A stretch of 64,000 bases of DNA from Wuchereria bancrofti. Taxonomy: Eukaryota > Nematoda > Chromadorea > Rhabditida > Onchocercidae. The position numbers were made by a program, and so were the translations under genes. The stretch is from contig SSBO01000012.1 in NCBI GenBank assembly GCA_005281725.1, positions 9,337,099-9,401,098 on the forward strand, given 5' to 3'. This document shows, piece after piece, positions 38,801 through 52,568 of this stretch. A model generated the notes under the pieces. That model was not told the DNA's origin. It worked only from the letters and a program-made list of their open reading frames with translations, and made no database searches. The first letter of the stretch is position 1; every line of letters begins with the position of its first letter.

Positions 38801-41800
38801 TAAATTATTTGATTCAATACAATCAGTTCAAAAGTCTATTAATTAATTAATTTATTTATTAATTATTAATTAACTAGATATTAATTAATTCAATTAAACT
38901 AAAATGAATGAACGAATTTATAATAAACTTTGCTTGTCAATATATTTCTAGTTATAGTATGTAAAAATTAACTTTTTAAGTCAAGTATTTATTTTAATTA
39001 AGGCAGTCAAATTCAACATAGATGTAGAAACACTTTTTTCACACAAATTCGTTCATTCATTTTAGTTTAATTAAATTAATTAATATCTTGTTAGTATTTA
39101 ATTTAATTCTAATTAACATTTAATTAGTATATAATTCTAATTAATGCCTAATTAATATGATTAGTATCTGATTAATATCTAATTAATTAGTATTTGCACG
39201 ATTAATATTGTAAATACCAGTGTTTCCACTTTTGTTATTGCTTTTTGCGCATTTTCCTTCAATTTTTCCATTTCAAATTCTTGTTCAGCTAGTTCATTTT
39301 CTAATTTCTTTCGTATTTTTTTCTCCATTATCATTATATCATCAAATTTGTCTTTTTTTTCCTGGAAATTAAATTAATGTTGCGAAATAAGATGTTGTCA
39401 TTATCATTTAATGGCGTTATCACCAAATTGACAAAATAATTCTATCATAAATCATTTTAGTCGGTCTTATATCGTTTGATATTTATCACCATTATATTTC
39501 ATTATTATCATTGTAAAGATTCCTTCTAGCTAAATGGTATTCCTTATTACGCTATCAACTCATTTCATTTAATAATAATTACTGATTTAACTTTGGATAA
39601 TTCAATTCATCTGATCAACTAATTAATTTATCATAATGCATTGAAAATTTCTATCATTTTGTAGTGCTATTCAGTTATTATTTTACGCCATGGAATAAAA
39701 TATTTAGAATGGAATTTTCTGATCTCGTAACTTATAGTATTAAGAATTCATGACTGATTGATCTGTCAGCAGTAATTAAGAATTCATGATAAATTGATTG
39801 ATCAGTATTATTTATTAACAAAAAATTTTCCGCTGAAATATATTTTTGTAACAATAAAACAATGACAAAATTGCGAACATTCAATTCCGTAGCACAACGT
39901 TGCAAATTTGTAATTACATCCGTTTGCTGATTATTATGTTCGGTTAATTTTTTCACTTGTTCCTTTAACCTAAAATTATCATTTCAGGATGCAAAAATGC
40001 TTTTATTATTGATAATTTTAATTTAAGTTTTTCAAATCTTTCTAATTCCAATTTTCTGGATGTTTCTCTAATATTCACTTTTAAACATGTTTTCTGAATT
40101 ACCAAAAGATAAAAAGCATATTTCAACTTCAAACATATAATTTTAAATTATTACTTAAAAAAAAAACAGCATTGTAATTTTTGCACGTTTCGTTTTTATT
40201 CGAAGCAAAATTTAACTAAACGGAACAAAAAAGGATGCCTAATTTTTTTTCTTTTCTTGTAAACCAGACAATTGTTTAAAAAATTTAAAGAAATTATATC
40301 TATCAGACAGAGAGAGAGAGAGAGAAAAAGAAAGTTTCAAATTGATCAATTTAAAAAGTGCACTAGTTTAAAATACTTCCTATTCTTGTACATAAATTTT
40401 AAATTACACTTTAACATATAAATGATACGGCTAATTTTGTTTGGCAATTGTAACAACTAAACTTTTGTTATAAAATTAATTAATAATCGAATATCTTATT
40501 AACAAAATATCATTTCATTTAAATTTTATCTTAATATAATTTATGTTATAGACTTATTATTTATAATTATAAAAATTTATCTAAATTTTTTTTTAAATCA
40601 TACTCTTGTATTGTATTTGATTGCTTATCTCGTTCCTTATCCATTAATTCCATTTTTAATTCAATTTCTTTTTTTGTTCTCTCACATATTTCGAAATCAT
40701 TTGCAATTTGTTGCCGAAATTCATATTCTCGTTCATAATCACGTTTGCTCTATAAATTTTAATCATTAGTGTCACTTATCATATTTATCAATATTTTATT
40801 ATTTTACAATATATCATTGTTTTCTTTCTTTTTTTTAAAGAAGAAAAGAGAAATTTTGAATGATTTAAGAGATTATTCAATTTTATGAATACATTGTAAA
40901 AACCTTTCAATTAACCAATCAGTCTTTTCATTCATTCTAAATCAATTAATCATTAAATTTTACTAACTTTCAACTGCACAAAAAGAAAATATAATTTGAT
41001 TTTTTTAATTTTAAACAAAAATTTGCTGCAATAATTGAAATAATACAAAGTTTATTGCTAATTATTTCTCGATAACAAATAATATAATTTGTGTTGCTTA
41101 AAATTAAGTCATATTTCAATCAGACACCAAGAAAAAAAAAATCTCTCGCTTTTTTTTATTTAAGTATACAACAAAAAAAATGAAGTAAAATTTCAAAAAA
41201 GAAAATGAAATCTTTACAATTCAAAACTAACTTTGTAATTTAAACTAAACACTCTTACTTTTCATTTTTTTTCTTTTTAAGTGAACTTTTATTTTTCAAA
41301 TGAACTTGTGAAGTTATCTGAAGTTACACAGTCTGGTTAAGCAAAATGAAAACTAAATCATTTGTTTTAAATTACCAGTAATTCTTCATTCTTACCTTGC
41401 ACAGCTCATTTTCAAGATTTTTTTTTTCATTTTCGATAAATTCAATCTTCTTTTCATTTTCTTGCAAACAACTGTGTATTTTCTGCAAATGAAACAAAAA
41501 TAAATAAAATAATTAAAATTGCAAATTTACCTATTTTTTCTTTTGCAAATTGCAAATTACTAAATTTTGTTAGCCAAAAAAAAAGAATTTATTGCAGTCT
41601 TCTGTTTCTTTTCTTTAATAAAAATTAATTGTTGAAATGTTTACAAGAAAGTTTTCATTTACATATTTGCCGAACTAATTAATGATGAGAACGAAAAAAA
41701 GAAAACACTTTTTTTTCTAAGCAAAAAATAATTTATTATACTTTGATAATAATTTTCAATATCTTTTAATGGTTATACAAAATTCATTTTCGTTCTCATT

Positions 41801-44800
41801 CATTAATATTTAAAAGAAAATTAATTAATGATCTGAATCAGAAAATAACAATGCACAGATAATTTTTCAGAATTGATTACTTTTTAATTTATCATATCCA
41901 AAAAAAACTATGATCATTCATTATTATCAAAATTCTGTTTATAATTGCTAATAAGCTTTGCAGATAATTAAAAAAAAAATTAATTTAGAAATTCTCCTTT
42001 ACCATAACTTTAGCATGTTGTTCATCAAATCTTTTCTCCATCATTTCCATAAGTTCTTCATGTTGCGTCAATTCTTCCTTTATTTCAGCATTTTGCAAAA
42101 TGTGCGATTCTCTTTCATCTTCAAGCTAAAAGCGGAAAAAAAGAGGAAAAAAAAGGAAAGGCAAAATAATTTAATTAATTAAAATTTCAATTAATTTTTT
42201 GGTTTATTACACTGCAAGAATTTTAAGGTAAATCTACTTTGGAAGAAAAAGATAAGGGCAAAAACAAAAGCAAAATAAATAAGAAAAATAAAATAAATAT
42301 TTGAAGCAAAAATATACATTTTTAATTTTACAATTAGCTTTATCCAATAATTTTCGAACTTCATCATAATTACCATGTAAATTGTTTAATTCCTAAAAAA
42401 ATTAAAATAAAATAAACTATTGTTAAATTAATATAACTATAATAAAACACACTGATATTATCATTGCTATTATCATTCAAGATAATAATGTATCATCTTA
42501 TTATTTCGATTAATTATCCAATTTAAAATTAACAATTCGAATTCAATTTTTTTAGATTGATCAAATGAAATTAATATTAAATTGTTACAATTAAAATATG
42601 ATAACAATAATATACCTTTGTTAACTCATCGTTTATTTTCAACAATTCTTCCAATCTTACTTTATCCTTATTCAGTGGTATAAGTTCTTTTACAATCAAT
42701 AACAATCGATACCAATTCCATGTGGAAATTTGAGTAAAACATCGAATGTTATTTTGAATGATTAAAATTGTTTCTCTGAAAATTAATTATCATTTAAATT
42801 TATGAAAAAAAAGATATTACTAATAAATGTTATAATAGAATGAATTAGATAATTCTTTGATCAATTCCAAAATATTTTTGAAAGAAAAAATAACATTTTT
42901 TTTCGTAAAATTTATTAAATACCTATTTTTAAGTAATTGTTCATAGCGTTGTTGTTCCAAATACCATCGTATTGATGCTTGTATTCCACACATTAATTCA
43001 CTTAAATGTTTTTTACGACGATTTTCCAACTGAAAAATATAATATCTATTTCATGTTAAATTTTTAGTCTAATTTTAGAAATTTAGAAATAAACTTTCAA
43101 ATTTAATATTATTCACAAATAGACAAACGAAAGAGCAAATAAACAAATAAAACAAGCAAACAAACAAGTGAACGGACAAATAAATAAGTAAACAATTAAA
43201 CAAACAAGTGAATAAATAAGCAAACATACATCTGAAATTACACCAATTTTACAATAAACTTTTGTTTTTCCAATTTGTATAGATGTTGAATCGAGATTGG
43301 TAGCATCACAAAAACGTTTAACAGCAATTTCTCCATATCCAAGGTCAATATTTGTTGCTAAAATACGATATCTAATAATGAATTCATCAAATGTCATTCG
43401 ATTAGGATAACCTTGACGACATATTCTAATACCTTCTAATACGCCATTACATCTGCAATAAATATAATTATGTTTATTTGACATTTTACATAAAAATTCA
43501 TTATTATCTTTCAAATAATAATTTCTTTTATGATTGAAATTATTTGATACAAATTATTCACTATCATCAATAAAATTGAATATTTCGTTACAAAGTATCC
43601 GATCAATAATTCTACATATACTATAATAAATATTGTATTATTAACATATACTTTAATTTTGTATTATTAATATATACCTTAATTGATGAAGCACAAGATG
43701 TGAATCAACAACACCTGGTAATCGTGTTTTATTTGGTGCAATACAACGAATAAAATGTGCCACCGTTGAGTTAAGTGTTTCAAGTAAATTTAACAATTGC
43801 TCCTAAAAAAATTTCATTTATTTATAAAATATTAAATCGATCATTTCTTAAGTGATCAAATTAAAAAATCAAATTTAATTGTAATAATAAATTATCTTAC
43901 TTTATACAAATATGAAACGGTATTTGATGACATCGATTGCCGTTTAGATCGTGATTTTTCCTTTTCTTCTTCCACTACAATTTTAAAAGTTTGCTATTTC
44001 TTAATTCATATTTTTTTATTCAAAAAATAAAAAATAAAATAAATAAAGAAAGAAAGAAAGAAATGATTATTTTGCAAATAAATTAAATGTGAAAATGCAT
44101 TGAAATTTATAAATAATCAATAATTCACAGAAAATCATTAGCAATTTATAAAAGAATAAAAGAATTTGTTTAAAGTTATTTAGTATTTCATCTAGAAATA
44201 TATCTATCTATCTATCTATCCAATCTTTTGTCTTATAAATTTTAAAAAAATGAAATAAATTAATAAATAAACAAATAGAAACATTAACAAATGATCAAAC
44301 AATATTTTAAAATTAATCTATGAGTGATTGTATAAAAAGAAAAAAAGGAAAGGAAAAGCTAAAATTTAATTTGTAAATTTAATTAGCATCTTTTATCATT
44401 TCAATTAACTAATAAAATTTTTGTAGATATATTTGATAAAATGGGTGTTTTTCTATTTTTTTAACTTTACTTTCTTAAAAAACAATTTGTAATTATTATA
44501 ACTAACATAAAGGGAAAAGAATTTGTAGAAGAGGTTTGGTACTTGATGCAAGTACTTCTAATCCATTTCGTTCTATCACATCCTTATTTTTCTCAACCCA
44601 ACCATTGATATTATATGCTACATTACCCGCATAATGAGCTATTGAAAAATGTGATACTGTAGTATGCCTAAAATATTAATAATATTTTAATATTTTGCAA
44701 AAAAAGACTGAAATTTAAAATCAAAGATTAAAAAATCTAGAAAAGAAATGAAATGTTCAAAATTTTCTACTCCAAAAACGTGATTTTTTATTTTTTTTTT

Positions 44801-47800
44801 TTAAGTAAAAAACGAACTTTTAAAAATTTGATTGTTTTTATTTGAGAAATAAAAATTTAATAAACAAAAAAAAAAAAATTATGTTTAATTCTAAACATTA
44901 ACCTTGCTGATTGTCTTGAACGAGTGAAGATACTATTGTTAGCATTTGCTGCAAGAAGTTTTTCAAGCAACGATTGATCATTACCGTTTGGCACAAGGCA
45001 TTCCTCTTGCAAGAGTGAGAGTAATCCTAATGGCTAAAATAAAATTTAAAAAAAGATGAATTAAATTCCATTTATATAAATTTGTAAAATATATGAAAAA
45101 TTATTAGCATTATCAATACTACATATATTTTCATGAAAAATTTGGGAATGAAAAGCTATACAATTTAAAAAAAAAAGGAAAAGCTATGCATTTTAAATGA
45201 AAAGCTATACATTAGCATACTATACATTTTTACATTTTAAAATTAAAAAAAAGACGGAAAAGATGAATGTAAATGAATAATTATAAATTGTAATTGATTA
45301 TATACATTAAAATAATTGCACTAATTTAGTAAAAATATTTGAATGCAGAAAGGAAAAAAATAAAATAAAAAAAGAGTCACAATTAATCATATAAATTAGA
45401 ATAATTATTGTAATTTAAACAAATATTTGAATAAAAAAAAATTACAAAAAATAATTAATTATGTAAGTTGGAATAACTGTTTTAATTTAGTGAAATACTT
45501 GAATAAATCTGATCAGATCATGCAATCAGAAACCACAAGTGGACCCATCCGGATACATACACATAACAACCTATTTCAGTATAAAACTACAGGATTGCTA
45601 CCCGGTCTCCGATTAAGGAAATCAAACTACTTCATCACAACCACTCATCCATACATAAAAAAGAAAAAACAAGTAATTGTAAATTGTAATTAATTATATG
45701 AATTGGAATAACTATTAGTTTATTAAAACATTTAAAGAATACAAAAAAATAATTATAAATTGTAATTAATTATACAAATTGGAACAACTTTTAATTTATT
45801 AAAACATTTAAATACAATATAAAGGCAAAAGAAAAATAGATAACCTTTTCAATAAGTTCAATGGTATTTTGCATATCAGTGCCATAATCAACATATTGCC
45901 ATTCAATTCCTTCATTTAAATATTCTTGTTGTTCACGTATAAACATGAAATCATTGAAGAACTGTTGCAATTTTTCATTCGTATAATTAATACAAAATTG
46001 TTCAAAGCTATTCATCTACAAAAAAAAAGAAGCGAAAAAAGGGAGAAAGGAATAATGATCAACAATTAGTTTTAAAATTTATTACTTACAATAATTCAAT
46101 TAATGGAAAAATTAAATGAAATAATTTGAAATTTATAAATTATGTGTATTATCATACAAAAAAGCTATATACTATTATATTAGGCATACAGTAATCCAAA
46201 TAATAGAAACATATGCTTTGATGAAGTTTTAGCAAATTTAATAGCGAATTCATTCACTAAATTAACTTTTTTAATTTGAAAAAAGAAATTCGTTTTTTTA
46301 AACAAAATATATGTGATTTAATATGAAAAAAGGCAATTTTTTGGCGGTAATTTTGTGTTGTTAATTTATTTAAAAAGTATAAATTAATATAAACCATAAA
46401 TTCTCGCTCTCTTCATATTTTCAAAATGAAATTTTAATAATTTCAAAGTTTTTTAAATAAAAGAAAGTGCAAAACTTAAAAATAATTTGACATAATTCTT
46501 GAGAAATTGGAAAAATTTTACTAATTGTCAAAATGAAAATGATAACACTTACTTTAGTAATTTCAAAGCCAGCAATATCAAGTACACCAATATAATGAGT
46601 TTGCGATGACTTACTAGCTAAACAATTTTAATACGATAACAATTTAGTAATATTTATTAAAAAAGAAAAAATTTATAAAACTTCATTACTTTTTCCTTTT
46701 CTTTATTTTGAATTTCTCTAATTCTCCGATATTTCCGGATGTGATTTCGACATTTTCGAATTTTTTGATCAAAAAATTTTCTCCATGCATCTAGCAGAAT
46801 TACTTACGATGAAATGTTTCATTTAGTGTCGAATTGCATCGTGACAGAATCCAATTGAAGAGTCGTTCGTAAATACTTTTACATAAACCTAGCAGTGAAC
46901 TTAAAGTCTAGAAAATTGAAATATAATTTTTGAATTTTAATCCTTAAGTTTGAAAAAAAAGGACGAACAATTTAATATTAATTAGAGCTAAAAGTTATTA
47001 AAAAAATAAAATATGTCTATGTTATGGAATTGAAATCATTTAGAAATTACAATAATTAGGCAATTTTTATTTATCTAATAAATTTATCGAATAATTAAAA
47101 TACTGATTTAAAATTGGCAAAAACTAACTGCAAATTACATAACCTTTGCAAGATTTTGACTTTTTCTAATTATCACATCATTCACTTTTATTGATGGTTG
47201 AGTTAAAGCATCAATAAGAGTGTTAGTTTTGACACCAAGAATGCGACATGCTGCTTCAACTTCTGCAAATAATTTCATATTGTTTGAATGCACAAGTTAG
47301 TTGAAATAAGGAAGAATTGGGATAATTTTTAAATAAATAATATTATAAGCAACAATAATAATAATGATAATCGATAATGACAATAATAATAATAGTGATA
47401 ATAATAATAAATAAATAAATAGATAAAATGCAACAAGGCTTTTATTAATGTTGAAAAGATGATACAGATGAGGTATCAGCTGACCTTTCACACCATCAAC
47501 ATAAGTAATATCAAAACCGCTTCTTTCAGTAAATTTAATTTCACCAAGAAGGATGCATGCAGCTACTACTTCAAAAATCTCCTCTACTTCATGCTTGCTA
47601 AATTTGATAGTATCCATTGCACGCTGTAATTAAGAAATTTCAATTCTCTCCAAAATTTTAAAGCTACATATAAATTATGAAAATTAATAATTGTATACAT
47701 AGCTAGATTAATTATTTTTAAAATATTTCAAAAAATAATTTAGTCGGAAATAAATAAATATTAGGAAGCAAGGAGAAAAATACATAAAATTATAAAAATG

Positions 47801-50800
47801 CAAGTAAGCAAGAGTGACAATGTAATAATTAATTACATTTCATTGTTACTTACCAATGTATCTATAGCACCTTGAGTATCATCAATTTCCGGATCCGTAA
47901 TTTTGCCACCTTGATTTAAGAACTTATACGCACTAGCTTTTTGTCCAAGGCCAAACGAGTAACGTAAATCCTTATCAAAACCATCTGACAACAACTGATA
48001 AAAAACATGGAAATTCCGATCATCATTATTTTGTTTTACAACACGTGATTTTTCGAGCAAATCTATATGAAAGAAAAAAGTTATAATTTTCCAATTTTCA
48101 AAAACAAATAAAGGAAAAAAAACGATAATTTATTCGTTTAATTTATTTGCGAAGTAAAAATTCAGGAGCAAACACTTTAAAAGTAGTGTCGAAGGTTAGA
48201 AAAGAATGTATTTGCAAATTTAATAAGTAAATTTTATCAAAAATTATTAAAATTAAAACAAAATATATGTATGTCATACATGTTTGAATTTGAGCACCCT
48301 TCATCGTCATATCATCACCATAATCTATTCGAATAAATTTTCCCTTTAATTAATAGTAATTAGCAAATTTATAAATAATTCATTGTTGTACGGTAACACT
48401 TCATAAATCCTATTTTTATAATTTAAAATTAAGTATTCCAAAAAAAAAATAAGCATTATAAATTTTAATTTTTTTTCCAAAACACAAAACTTTAAATAAT
48501 TTTAACTTAAGAAAATAAATAGAAATTTGTTTGATCGTAAATTTTTAATTGTAAAAATAATAATAAAATATGTAATACCAATCGAGAGCTGTTACTGTTA
48601 TGAATTGTTGATGCATTAGCAAATGCTTCAATGACAGTTCCTGCAGCTGTAAGACGTTTATCGATACCGTCGGATATCCCAAATTCACCGCGATATTCAG
48701 ATAATACACCAAGGTATTCAATAATTCGTTTTGTATTAACAGTCTTACCTGCTCCACTTTCACCTCTAAAATTTGGTTATAATAATTTTAAATTATATTC
48801 TCATAATTAAAATTTTCTTTCAATTTATATGATTTTCATTAAAGATCATTGTCGTCTATGTGTTTTTTCGTTTTTTTAAATTTTAACTTTATTTGCTGGT
48901 TTGTTTGTTCTTTTTTTAAATATTAGAAATAATCAAACTTCAAATCTTTCTAATTTTATTACAATTGATTATTAAATTTCAAGGGCAAAAAATGAATCAT
49001 AAAGTTTAATTTTTTGCAAACAACCACTTTTCTCATAAATATTTTTTCTTTTTTCTTTCATATTTAAATCTAATGACAGTAAAACTTGTTTGCTTTTATA
49101 TTATCAATTATATTAATTTATTCAAAGTTTAATTGTTTTTAATATTCTTTGACAAAGAAAAAAAAAAGGGAAAAATCAGTAAAAATTCCAAAATCTTGTA
49201 TTTGCAGCTAAAGCTAATACTTTAAGATGATAAAACGTAAGTAAAGTGGCAAATATCTGTTATCGCTTCCACCAAACTTTAATTTTCATCATTTTTTTTC
49301 AAACACCATCAATTTCTTCTAAATCATTTATCACTTTATAAGAAAGCATTTTATGCCAGGTTTTTCTTTCTCCTTTTTTTTTCCTTTTAATTTCTTTCTC
49401 AAAACAAATATTTTTCATTTTATTTCAGAAAAAAGAAACGAAATTTATTAATAAATTCAAATTGTCAGGTTACAAGAAAAATTTTATTTTTTAAATTTGT
49501 TCCTTTAAACAAAAATTGTTTTTGCACTTTATTTTAGAAAAAGAAAATTAACAAATTAAATTATTTAAAATAAGAAATAAAATTTTATAAAAATGCTAAG
49601 ATTTGAATGAAAAAAGTGCTAAAATTAAATTTAAAAAAATGATAATATTGAATAATAAAATAATATAAATTAAATGTAATAATGATTAAATGAATCATAA
49701 TGTAAATGATATAATTGTAAAATAAACAAACTTACGTTATTAGGATTGATTGATTATTACCACTTAAAAGGCCATCATAGGTAGATTGAGCAATAGCATA
49801 TATATGTGGTGGTAAATTTAAATTTTTATCAATGCTATGCATATATGCTTTCATTATTTCCTTCGTATAAATTGGTATATTCTTCCATGGATTAACAACA
49901 AGGCAAAACAGACCCGAATAAGTCTATCGAAAAAAAAGAAACAAAAAAAAGAAACAAATTAAATTTTCTATCAATAAAAATTAGATATAATTAAGTTGAA
50001 GAAAAAGAAAGAAGAAAATTACATACATAATAAATAAAATTAGATAATATAAATTGATAAAAAAAAAGTATTACCAAAAAAACAACTTGTTTTTTAAATA
50101 TTCAGAAAGAAAATAATTTTTTCTTTCAAAAATTTTGTAGGGATTTTTTGATGATTTAAATTAATATAATATGATAAAAAATAAAATATAGAAAAATAAA
50201 TTTTTTTTAAAAAAAAAGAAAAGAAAAAGAAACATGAATAAGTTGTGCTTTGTATCGTGAACGAATAACTTCAAGAACGCATGCTTCATTTAATTCACTT
50301 AGATTACATATATCTTCAACAAAATATGATACACTTGATAAATTCACCTCTGATTTTGGTATGACACGCTAAAAATTTAATTTGCTTGAATTAATTAATA
50401 ATTTGAAAAAAGCTTTTTTTATTCCAAATTATTATTCATTTAAGAAAATTTTTAAATTAACAATTAATTTTATGTGCCTAATTAAGGAAAATAAAAGAGT
50501 GCTAATTAATTAACCTTCTCAAAATGACCATTTTCGTCATGAAAACCAACAATAACATTATCATCATATTCCTCAAGAATTGTTGCACGACGAAATTCAA
50601 CATCTGGATCTTTTATCCAAATTGTTGTCTCATTTGTCAAATTGTTGTTCTTGGATTGACAATATTCCGTTGACACTTCAAGAAATCTATAACATTAAAT
50701 AAAATTATTAATTCCTAAATGATCGAAATTTTTCTAATAATAGAAAAAAGAGAGAGATAAAAGAAGAAGATGAAATTTTTATTTTGTCTTTACAAAAAAT

Positions 50801-51101
50801 TTTTTTCTCCCCTTTTTTCAAAAATTTTAAATAGAAAAAGTGACGAAAAAAAATTTACTAATGTGCTATAATTTAAGACAGTTGTTCATTTTTCAAAACC
50901 AATATACTAAGTGGTATCTGATCGTATATTGATTGATAAATTTTAAAGTTTTGTCAGAAAAAAAAGAGAAATGAAAAATGAATTAACATTTTTCATTTCT
51001 TAACAATGTAGAATTTGATTAAATGTATAAGACAGAATTTTTTTTTTAAAAAAAAGGAAAAAACTACGGAATGAAACTAACCTGAATGCTGTTGATTGCA
51101 T
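35814..51101 (-). CDS. Divergent class II-type myosin heavy chain with short tail, 33 exons, 1472 aa
   Basis: Actin-based motor. Motor and neck exons: 51101-51082, 50686-50515, 50368-50234, 49923-49736, 48765-48579, 48343-48280, 48062-47854, 47623-47485, 47262-47144, 46907-46808, 46617-46553, 46015-45845, 45033-44903, 44667-44507, 43974-43901, 43802-43678, 43452-43230, 43029-42923, 42775-42616. Tail: 42392-42318, 42125-42003, 41482-41396, 40749-40604, 39969-39879, 39361-39218, 38727-38561, 38342-38260, 37888-37725, 37606-37445, 37096-36900, 36649-36508, 36284-36122, 35938-35814. An N-terminal SH3-like region precedes an intact motor: P-loop GESGAGKT 173-180, switch I NSNSSR 228-233, switch II DIAGFE 458-463. 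The converter and two IQ-like segments end near residue 850. The coiled-coil tail is only about 620 residues against about 1100 in usual myosin II, and is broken by a Ser/Arg-rich stretch (1156-1222). It ends in a Thr-rich tip. Extra phase-0 tail exons could have been missed. Confidence 0.88.
38877..39087. repeat. 43-base inverted repeat (hairpin) in a myosin intron
   Basis: Arms 38877-38919 and 39045-39087 are reverse complements over 43 bases with one mismatch, separated by a 125-base loop. The core TTCGTTCATTCATTTTAG is not simple sequence. The element lies in the myosin intron 38728-39217. Confidence 0.9.
40306..40325 (+). repeat. (GA)n microsatellite in a myosin intron
   Basis: A run of about eight GA dinucleotides in the intron 39970-40603. 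Confidence 0.85.
44201..44220 (+). repeat. (TATC)n tetranucleotide repeat in a myosin intron
   Basis: Five tandem copies of TATC in the intron 43975-44506. Confidence 0.9.
45281..45816. repeat. Interrupted diverged tandem array in a myosin intron
   Basis: About five imperfect copies of a roughly 70-85 base unit share the pattern TTGTAATTAATTATA ... TTGGAATAAC ... TTAATTTA ... ATTTGAA/ATTTAAA. Recognisable copies start near 45285, 45375, 45440, 45678 and 45755. Between the third and fourth copies is a less AT-rich segment (about 45505-45665). All lies within intron 45034-45844. Confidence 0.65.
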
Positions 51102-51110
51102 TCTGAATAT
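51102..51110 (-). promoter_or_regulatory. Probable trans-splice acceptor at the myosin start
   Basis: Minus-strand CATATTCAG is followed by a single A and then the ATG at 51101. This strongly suggests spliced-leader addition directly at the start codon and supports the very short first coding exon (20 bases). Confidence 0.55.
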
Positions 51111-52526
51111 GATGATATGATATGAAATATGATAAGATTAGATGATGTGGTATTGTATTTAATGTACAATGAAGTGTTTTGTTATGTACTGAAATAGTGT
51201 GGTACTACAAAATTTTATCAAAGTTAGGTTATTATTTTTTTAGCTTTTCCAATATTTGAAAGAATTTATATTTTCTAGTATATTCATTTAGTTTTAACAA
51301 ATTTTCAAATTAGCAACATTTCAATTCAATTTTTGAAATATATTATATATTTGTTATATTTTTGCAAAAATTTGTTAACAAAAATAACTATTACGTACAT
51401 ACGCTTCAAATTGATGTCATAATAAGCATTTTCTTGGAAAAAAAAGAAAAGTTCGTTAAAAAAAAGATAATCGCTATTTGAGACAAAAAATAAAAGAAAA
51501 TCGTAGTAGATATTTCAATTTTTAAAAGATTTATAAAATTGAAAGTTTATAAAATGAGAAGAGGAATAAACATATACTTTTTGAATAAGTGTAAAGTTTT
51601 TCGCGTTGAAAGTAACAAAATCTTTTGGAAGATAAGAAAAATTAATGAATGGATAATTTAACTGAGATAAAATTGTTAATTTTTATTAATTTTGTTTAAA
51701 TCTTATGCAATTAACCACTACAGATTAAAATTTTTATGCGTAAATAAAGTGAAATAACCATATAAAATGTATTCAAAAAATAAACTATTCTTATTTGATC
51801 CCAATTTAAATAATATATAATTTCGATTTTTTTCCAAGATTTTTTGTTTAAAAACTAAATTTGTATTCAACTATCAAATCAATATTTCACATCAAAATTA
51901 TTCAAATATTAATTGGCATACATTTCTTATTTTATAGCAAAAGTTTTACGTAATAAATATGATATGTGTAGCAATTATTTGGAATAGATTTACTCTAATC
52001 AAATAGTTTAATTAATTAATGCACTGTCAATAACAAATTGTACAAATAAGAAAGGCAAAAAGGAAACAAAAGAGTAATACATTAGGAAAATTGCAGAAAA
52101 AAAAATTTTTTTTGCAATCAATTAATTTATAATTTAAAATTAATAAATTGTTAATCAGAAAAAATTTTTTCATACCAAATAATCTGTTAATGAATAAAAA
52201 TATTCATCTAAATACATAGAGCTGGTTTAATTTTTAAATGTAACACAGTGATAAGCAACTGCTCAAATCTTAACAAAATCAGTTATAATCCTATGGTTCT
52301 TCCTTTTTCTTTTTTTTTCTTTCATTGTTTTCTTTGCTTCTCCTTCTAATTGTTTTTCGTTTTTTTCTTTTGCAAATTTAAAATTTAAAAATTTGTTGAA
52401 ATGAAATGAATAAGCTATAATGAGATAGATGAAGAGAAAAACGAAAATAATATATTCATTCCTAACAATAAATGATGTTTTTTTATAAAAGAAATTGTCA
52501 CTTTTTGTTACATTTTTTTCAAATTT

Positions 52527-52568
52527 CCCCTCTCTCTCCCTCTCTTTCTCTCTTTCCCTCTCCCTCCA
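52527..52568 (+). repeat. C/T-rich (pyrimidine) tract
   Basis: A nearly pure CT tract dominated by TCTC and CCTC, on the side of the myosin promoter region. A second one lies at 52856-52929. Confidence 0.85.

Noticed and set aside
45427..45693. 88-codon plus-strand frame
   Set aside because: Lies entirely in a myosin intron across a tandem array; low-complexity ends and no homology.
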